Assembly (NCBI GenBank): GCA_034401795.1
Contig: JAVVLW010001343.1
Location: forward strand, 1-64,000
Origin: Chaetoderma sp. LZ-2023a
Lineage: Eukaryota; Mollusca; Caudofoveata; Chaetodermatida; Chaetodermatidae
Direction: 5' to 3'
Length of the DNA stretch: 64,000 nt
Positions 58,351-64,000 of the stretch are shown one piece after another. The position numbers and the translations under genes were made by a program. The notes below the pieces were generated by a model. The model had not been told where the DNA came from and searched no databases. It worked only from the letters and a program-made list of their open reading frames with translations. Position 1 is the stretch's first letter. Each line of letters starts with the position of its first letter.

Positions 58351-58545
58351 GTCATATATAATAACGGCCTAATTTGTATCAACATTTCTTGGTGCAGCAT
58401 TATTATTATTATTATCATATATAACAATGCGGCCTAATTTGTATCAACATTTCTTGGTGCATTATTATTATTATTATTATACACAACTGCATCATCCACA
58501 TCAACAATTACAGATGCATTATTATTATTATTGCAGATGTGTATT
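58318..58545 (-). repeat. (ATT)n blocks: probable 3' tail of the PHD-LINE
   Basis: Several (ATT)n runs alternate with a ~68-bp tandem copy (CGGCCTAATTTGTATCAACA, TTTCTTGGTGCA). Lying ~120-350 bp beyond the RT stop on the minus strand, this fits the short-repeat 3' ends of CR1/L2-like LINEs. The exact end is unclear. Confidence 0.55.
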
Positions 58546-58663
58546 TTACATTCTAGTTGTTATCCTGGCAACTGGGTACATACTTGTTTTTGTACTGCCA
58601 TGGTGGTGACTTCTGCATTCATGTCATTGGTTTGGATTTTTAGTATCTTTCTAAGATTATTTT

Positions 58664-61575
58664 TTAAATATTTTGTTTAAAAGAGCTTTGTGTTAGAATT
58701 TGTGTGCGTATATTTATATCTGTGTTGTTCCAAAGTTGTATTGCTTGGTGAGATGGTTTTTGTGTAGCTGTCATTGTTCTGTAATAGGTTTGGTGTAAGT
58801 TATTCTTAGTTCGTGTGTTGTGCGAGTGTATATCGGAGTTGTTCCTAAAAAGGTTTGATAATGAGAAGGGTAGATTGCCATTGTGGTAGTCCCTTAAGAT
58901 AGTGTATAGTTGGACAGCCCCAATGTCTTCAAGTTTTAGCATTTTTTCGGTTTTAAAGACATCCTGGCCCTCTGCTGGCTGTGCGAATAACTTGATTGCC
59001 TGCTTTTGTAGTGATTTTAGATGTGCTAGTTTAGTTTTATGCGTGTTAGTCCATATTACATTGCAATATGTGATCTGTGGAAGGATCAGTGTACAATATA
59101 GAGTTTTTAGAATATTAGGGGGAAGATATGGCTTAAGTCTGCGCATGATACCTATGTTCTTTGCTACCTTGGATCTCACTATTTCTATATGCTTCTCCCA
59201 GGTTAAGCTTTTATCCAGATAGACGCCGAGAAATTTGACATATTGTGCTTTGTGAATTTCTTGATTATTTACATGCATTTTGGGGAGAGCTATTTGTTTT
59301 AAATTCTTAGATTTTGTGAAAAGTATATAGTTAGTTTTATCGACATTCAGAGATAATTTATTCACTTTAAACCAGTCTATGATTTTTTTCATTTCATTAT
59401 TTACATACTTGTATACAGTGTCTATGTCCTTGTGACTACAAAAGGCATTGGTATCATCCGCAAACAATATTAGTGAAAGGTGATTACATGCTTTGGGTAG
59501 GTCATTCATGTATAGCAAAAACAACAGAGGTCCAAGACTTGATCCTTGTGGAACGCCACAGACTAATTTCCTGTCTCCTGACATGGCCCCACTGAATTTT
59601 ACACATTGTGTTCTGTTAGTTAAACAGCTATATATCCAATTTAATGCAATGCCCCTAATTCCATAGTGGGCTAGTTTTTAAAGTAATATTTTATTATTTC
59701 ATGATCAATAGTATCGAATGCTTTGGAGAGGTCCAAGAATACACCTAGAGTGTGTTCATTTCTCTCAAGGGATGTGGTTATTTTTTCCAGCATATCCACA
59801 ATGGCAAGCATGGTAGAGTGTTTTTCTCTGAAGCCGTACTGGGATTCATAGATTATAGAGTTTTTATTAAGATATTTTATAGTTCTATAGTAGTATAATC
59901 TTTCCAGAAGTTTAGAGAAAAGCGGAAGTACTGAGACTGGCCTATAGTTAGTAAAATCAGATGGGTCTTTAGCTTTGAATATAGGTGTTACGCATGCAGT
60001 TTTTAATCGGGATGGAAATATACCCTGTGAAAATGATAGATTGCAGATGTGATTCAGTGGAGTTAGTATTTCTCTAGCACAGTTTTTAAAGATTTTCCAT
60101 TTAAAGTTATCAATGCCGGCACTCTTAGTTGGGTTAATTTTCATTAAGATTTTGTGAATCTCTTCATTGTCAGTAGGGGTCAGGAACATTGAGGATTGGT
60201 AGTTGCCTGTCAGATAGTCTTGCACATTTATTCCAGGACTGGCCTGTATTTTTTTAGATAAATTAGGCCCAATATTTATAAAGTATTCATTAAATTTATC
60301 CGCAATTTCTTTTTTGTCAGTTATAATTGTATTATTATAAATGAACCGGGATGTTTCTGAACTGCCTTTTTGTTTATTCAATAGTGTTTTTATTAATTTC
60401 CATGTTTCTTTTATATTGTTCTTTTGCTCTTCAAATTTATAATGATAATAGTTTATCTTTGCCATCCTGATTATCTGATTTAATCTGTTTCTGTACTTTT
60501 TAAATTGTGCATCATTATTTCTTGTTGGAAATTTTATAAAATTTAAATACATCTTATTCTTCTTATGACAGGCAGCTATCTATCCTGTTGTTAACCAGGG
60601 TTTAGTAGGGGTTTGTTTAAACTTTTTTAGTTTGTTTAGTGGAAAGCTTGATTCATAAATGTTAGTGCAAAGAGTATGGAATGCGTTGTAGGCATCTTCA
60701 CATGTCTGGCACTCTATTATCTGATTCCAGTTTATATTTGCCATATTCATTTTAAATTGTTCTATGTTATCATTTCTAAAATCTCTGCATGTTATTTCTT
60801 CCTTTATGAATGATTTTTGTCTTATCTTTTCTTTCTCCATATAATAAATAGGTAGATGGTCTGAAATGCCCACAACGAAAATACCTGCTTGGTTCTTGGT
60901 GCTTACAGAGGCATTCGAGAAAATGTTGTCAATAACAGTAGCTGTGAACTCAGTGATTCTCGTCGGTTTTGATATAAATGGATAGAATCCAAATGTTTTT
61001 AGTAAGTTCAAAGAATCCTGGGTATAGAAATTATTTTGTTTCAATAAATCAATGTTAAAATCTCCCAATATATAGGCTGCTTTATTTTCATTTTGAATTG
61101 TTTTTTAAATATTTTCTATGGTTTTAATAAATTTATCATTGTCACCTGCAGGAGGTCTGTATGTGACACCGATAATTTTATTCTTTGATTTTTCCACGGG
61201 AATTTCAATAAATATTGTTTCAATGAATTCTTCAGTTGTTGACAAATCTTCCCTCATAATATACTGTATGTTGTTCTTTATATAGATGCCTACACCACCT
61301 CCAGGTTTAATAGGCCTGAACTTCTCTATGAATTTATAGTTTTGCATATTGATTAAGTTGAGTGGAGAGTCCGGCTTTAGTCATGTCTCAGTAATCCCTA
61401 CAATACCAAATTCATGAATACTAGAATCTAGGAAATTACTTAGTTTATCATAATTCTTTAAAATAGAGCGAGTATTAATATGAAGGGCTGAAAAGGAAAC
61501 AGATTCTGTACTCTTAGTCATTTTTTCATTAATTTCATTCTGTAGTGTAGTTACATTCAGGCTGTTGAAAATCAA
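58664..61575 (-). pseudogene. LINE ORF2: endonuclease-reverse transcriptase with five or fewer lesions
   Basis: Order on the minus strand: HINTRSILKNYDKLSNFL and GIVGITET (endonuclease start), GGVGIYIKNN, VTYRPPAGDND, ILGDFNIDLL (catalytic), KPTRITEFTATVIDNIF and SDHLPIYY (catalytic SDH). Then the RT: SAGIDNFKWK, FSQGIFPSRLK, NYRPVSVLPLFSKLLERL, GFREKHST, FLDLSKAFDTIDHE, GVPQGSSLGPLLFLLYMNDL, FADDT, and the thumb (FLGVYLDKSLTWEKH). Lesions seen: TGA at 61381 where the family has Trp after ET, TAA at 61105, TAG at 60580, a stop/frameshift at about 59665-59675. All pieces from 61575 to 59671 are in one frame. A non-LTR element of the Jockey/CR1/L2 group, recently inactivated. Confidence 0.88.
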
Positions 61576-61972
61576 TTTCTCCGTCTTCAGTATCGGCTTC
61601 AGAGAATGTGCATTGGTCTTGTGTATTTAACTGAAATGGATTTATAAACAAATTTGAAATTGTGTGTGTATTAGGGTTCAAGTAGCTATCATTGTAATTT
61701 ACACCTAATATGGTCAACATAAAATCGATATCATTTTCATAGTGATTGAATTGGAACAAGCTTTTATTGCATTCTATGCACCACCATGGCTCTTCAGTAT
61801 TTTCTAATAATTGGTAATCAGATATGGTTAGTTTGGAGCAAGTTAGGTGCACCCAGTTGCCACAACAATCGCAGAGTATTGAACGCTGGTTGGTCTTGAC
61901 TGGTTTGCTACAAGATACGTAGGGGAACTTGACTGGCATGTGGAAACAAACAAAACAAACAATACAATACAT
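61535..61972 (-). CDS. LINE ORF1-like PHD-finger protein
   Basis: 145 residues. About residues 20-70 resemble a PHD finger: SCSKPV, ILCDCCGNWVHLTC, then EEPWWCIECNKS. The spacing C..C-x2-C..W-V-H-x2-C..C-x2-C fits, but the first cysteine pair has only one Cys (YVSC), so zinc binding at site 1 may be impaired. The tail is acidic (SEADTEDGEIDFQQ). It overlaps the following endonuclease ORF by 41 bases in a different frame, which may be the natural ORF1/ORF2 arrangement or a single frameshift. PHD modules of this kind commonly precede the endonuclease in CR1-like LINEs of marine invertebrates (recalled). Confidence 0.7.
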   Translation of the reverse strand: MYCIVCFVCFHMPVKFPYVSCSKPVKTNQRSILCDCCGNWVHLTCSKLTISDYQLLENTEEPWWCIECNKSLFQFNHYENDIDFMLTILGVNYNDSYLNPNTHTISNLFINPFQLNTQDQCTFSEADTEDGEIDFQQPECNYTTE

Positions 61973-62285
61973 ACAAACAAGGTTTTGGGCGGCTATAGGT
62001 GATTAACACCGGTTTCTGTGGATAAACAGCAGTTTTAGATTTGGATTTAGAGGAGGAGATTAGTTACTATATTCATATTTACCCTAGTGTACTTAATTAC
62101 ATACCATATTACCTTTTTCGCCCATAGGCTTTGTGTAGATTCATATTAGAAAGGAATATATGGTCTATGTTATGATAGTGATAGTCACTTTAAACAGTCT
62201 GGGTCATACCACGAAAATAGAATACATTTGGAGTTCTTGACGTGTACATTTGTAGTAGAAAAGAAACAAATTAGTCAATTTTGTC

Positions 62286-62738
62286 ATAGATCTACAGGTA
62301 AATAATTGTAAATAATTACTGCTGCATACAGACCGCCTTATTGCGGGATTCTTTAGAATAATCGAGCGAAACACACACATAATGGAAAATTTTCTTCCTT
62401 TCCTGTGACTTGTAGTGTAGATTCCGCCTTGCAGGGGCCAGTTTCTCAAAGGTGCATAAGTTACGCCCTCTCGTAAAGTAGAAAACAGACCAATCAGAAC
62501 GCTTCGTTTGATTTTTAACCGTACGTAACTACCCTAGTGTACTTAAGTACCCTTTTTCTGAGGAGGCAGTAGCTTAGGCGGTATCAAGCAGAGTAGTGAA
62601 ACCGGTGACCATGGGATCGCGTCTCTGTTTAGCCAACTGACGATCACTGTCATAGATCTACAGGTAAATAATTGTGAATAATTACTGCTGCATACAGACC
62701 GCCTTATTGCGGTATTCTTTAGAATAATCGAGTGAAAG
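62286..62738. repeat. Two ~88-bp direct repeats
   Basis: GTCATAGATCTACAGGTAAA ... CCGCCTTATTGCGG ... AGAATAATCGAG occurs at about 62284-62372 and 62649-62736 with few differences. CCCTAGTGTACTTAA also occurs twice (about 62083, 62532). They lie upstream of the PHD-LINE start and may be its duplicated 5' region. Confidence 0.65.
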
Positions 62739-62949
62739 TGAATGTACAAATAACAGTAAAATACATTTTCAAGCCAACATCCCACTAACTGCAAGCAGAG
62801 TCAATGTTTTACATGATTAATGTACATCAGTCACCTTCCCAGTCGATAATTCACAAGAACCTTCAAAAAGCACACGCTATCCATATATAAATAGAAAAAC
62901 TGCAAAACAAACCAATATTAAACAGCCTCAAAGTCATAAACATATCTTC

Positions 62950-64000
<1,051 letters not shown>

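Overview
This window is eukaryotic, intron-era metazoan DNA dominated by mobile elements, palindromes and tandem repeats; there is no bacterial-style gene packing, no rRNA, no tRNA I could find and no CRISPR. Several satellite-bearing repeats contain the phrase AAGATGGCCGCC and end in a CATAAGCTCACTTGGCCA...TGGCCAGGTGAG hairpin. From memory this resembles the Helentron-like 'pearl' elements of bivalves and other molluscs, so a marine lophotrochozoan (probably molluscan) host is my best guess; it is an inference, not proven here.

Layout. 0.7-1.8 kb: broken hAT/DUF4371-type transposase. 3.1-4.4 kb: satellite-type repeats. 4.6-14.7 kb: a ~10.1 kb unit bounded by ~0.85 kb inverted repeats. Its interior holds two long GC-rich minisatellites, two copies of one TATA+initiator promoter module, and two different zinc-binding ORFs (one broken, one intact). 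A Tc1/mariner element sits inside the right arm, and the left arm preserves the empty site. 15-20.5 kb: nothing assignable. 20.5-29 kb: a palindromic repeat, Helentron-like satellites and a second, nearly identical but frameshifted Tc1 element inside a (TA)n tract. 30.3-33.1 kb: a 38-bp satellite with higher-order structure. 33-38.7 kb: many foldback repeats. 38.97-41.3 kb: the best candidate for a host gene, a single long coding exon with CENP-B/Psq-type DNA-binding domains and 13-residue repeats. 41.4-47.5 kb: a Helentron-like repeat whose end abuts a 30-bp minisatellite, split by a 1.94 kb hAT-type insertion with a perfect 8-bp target duplication. 48-53.5 kb: two more non-autonomous hAT elements and more foldbacks. 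54.4-64 kb: three LINE copies (two minus strand, one plus strand running off the window), a 241-bp MITE and a (TA)n tract.

Two dispersed palindrome families run through the whole window. One (here FB1) has an outer arm TTGAATATTTTGAAA and inner arms that differ between loci while staying self-complementary at each locus. The other (FB2) is a ~130-bp near-perfect hairpin centred on GACTGGCTCGATAATCGAGC. At least four hAT-type elements each carry one of these hairpins internally.

The candidates for something undescribed are the inverted-repeat-bounded 10 kb unit with its duplicated promoter and zinc-finger ORFs, and the covarying foldback families. All element family names are from pattern recognition only; no database search was possible.
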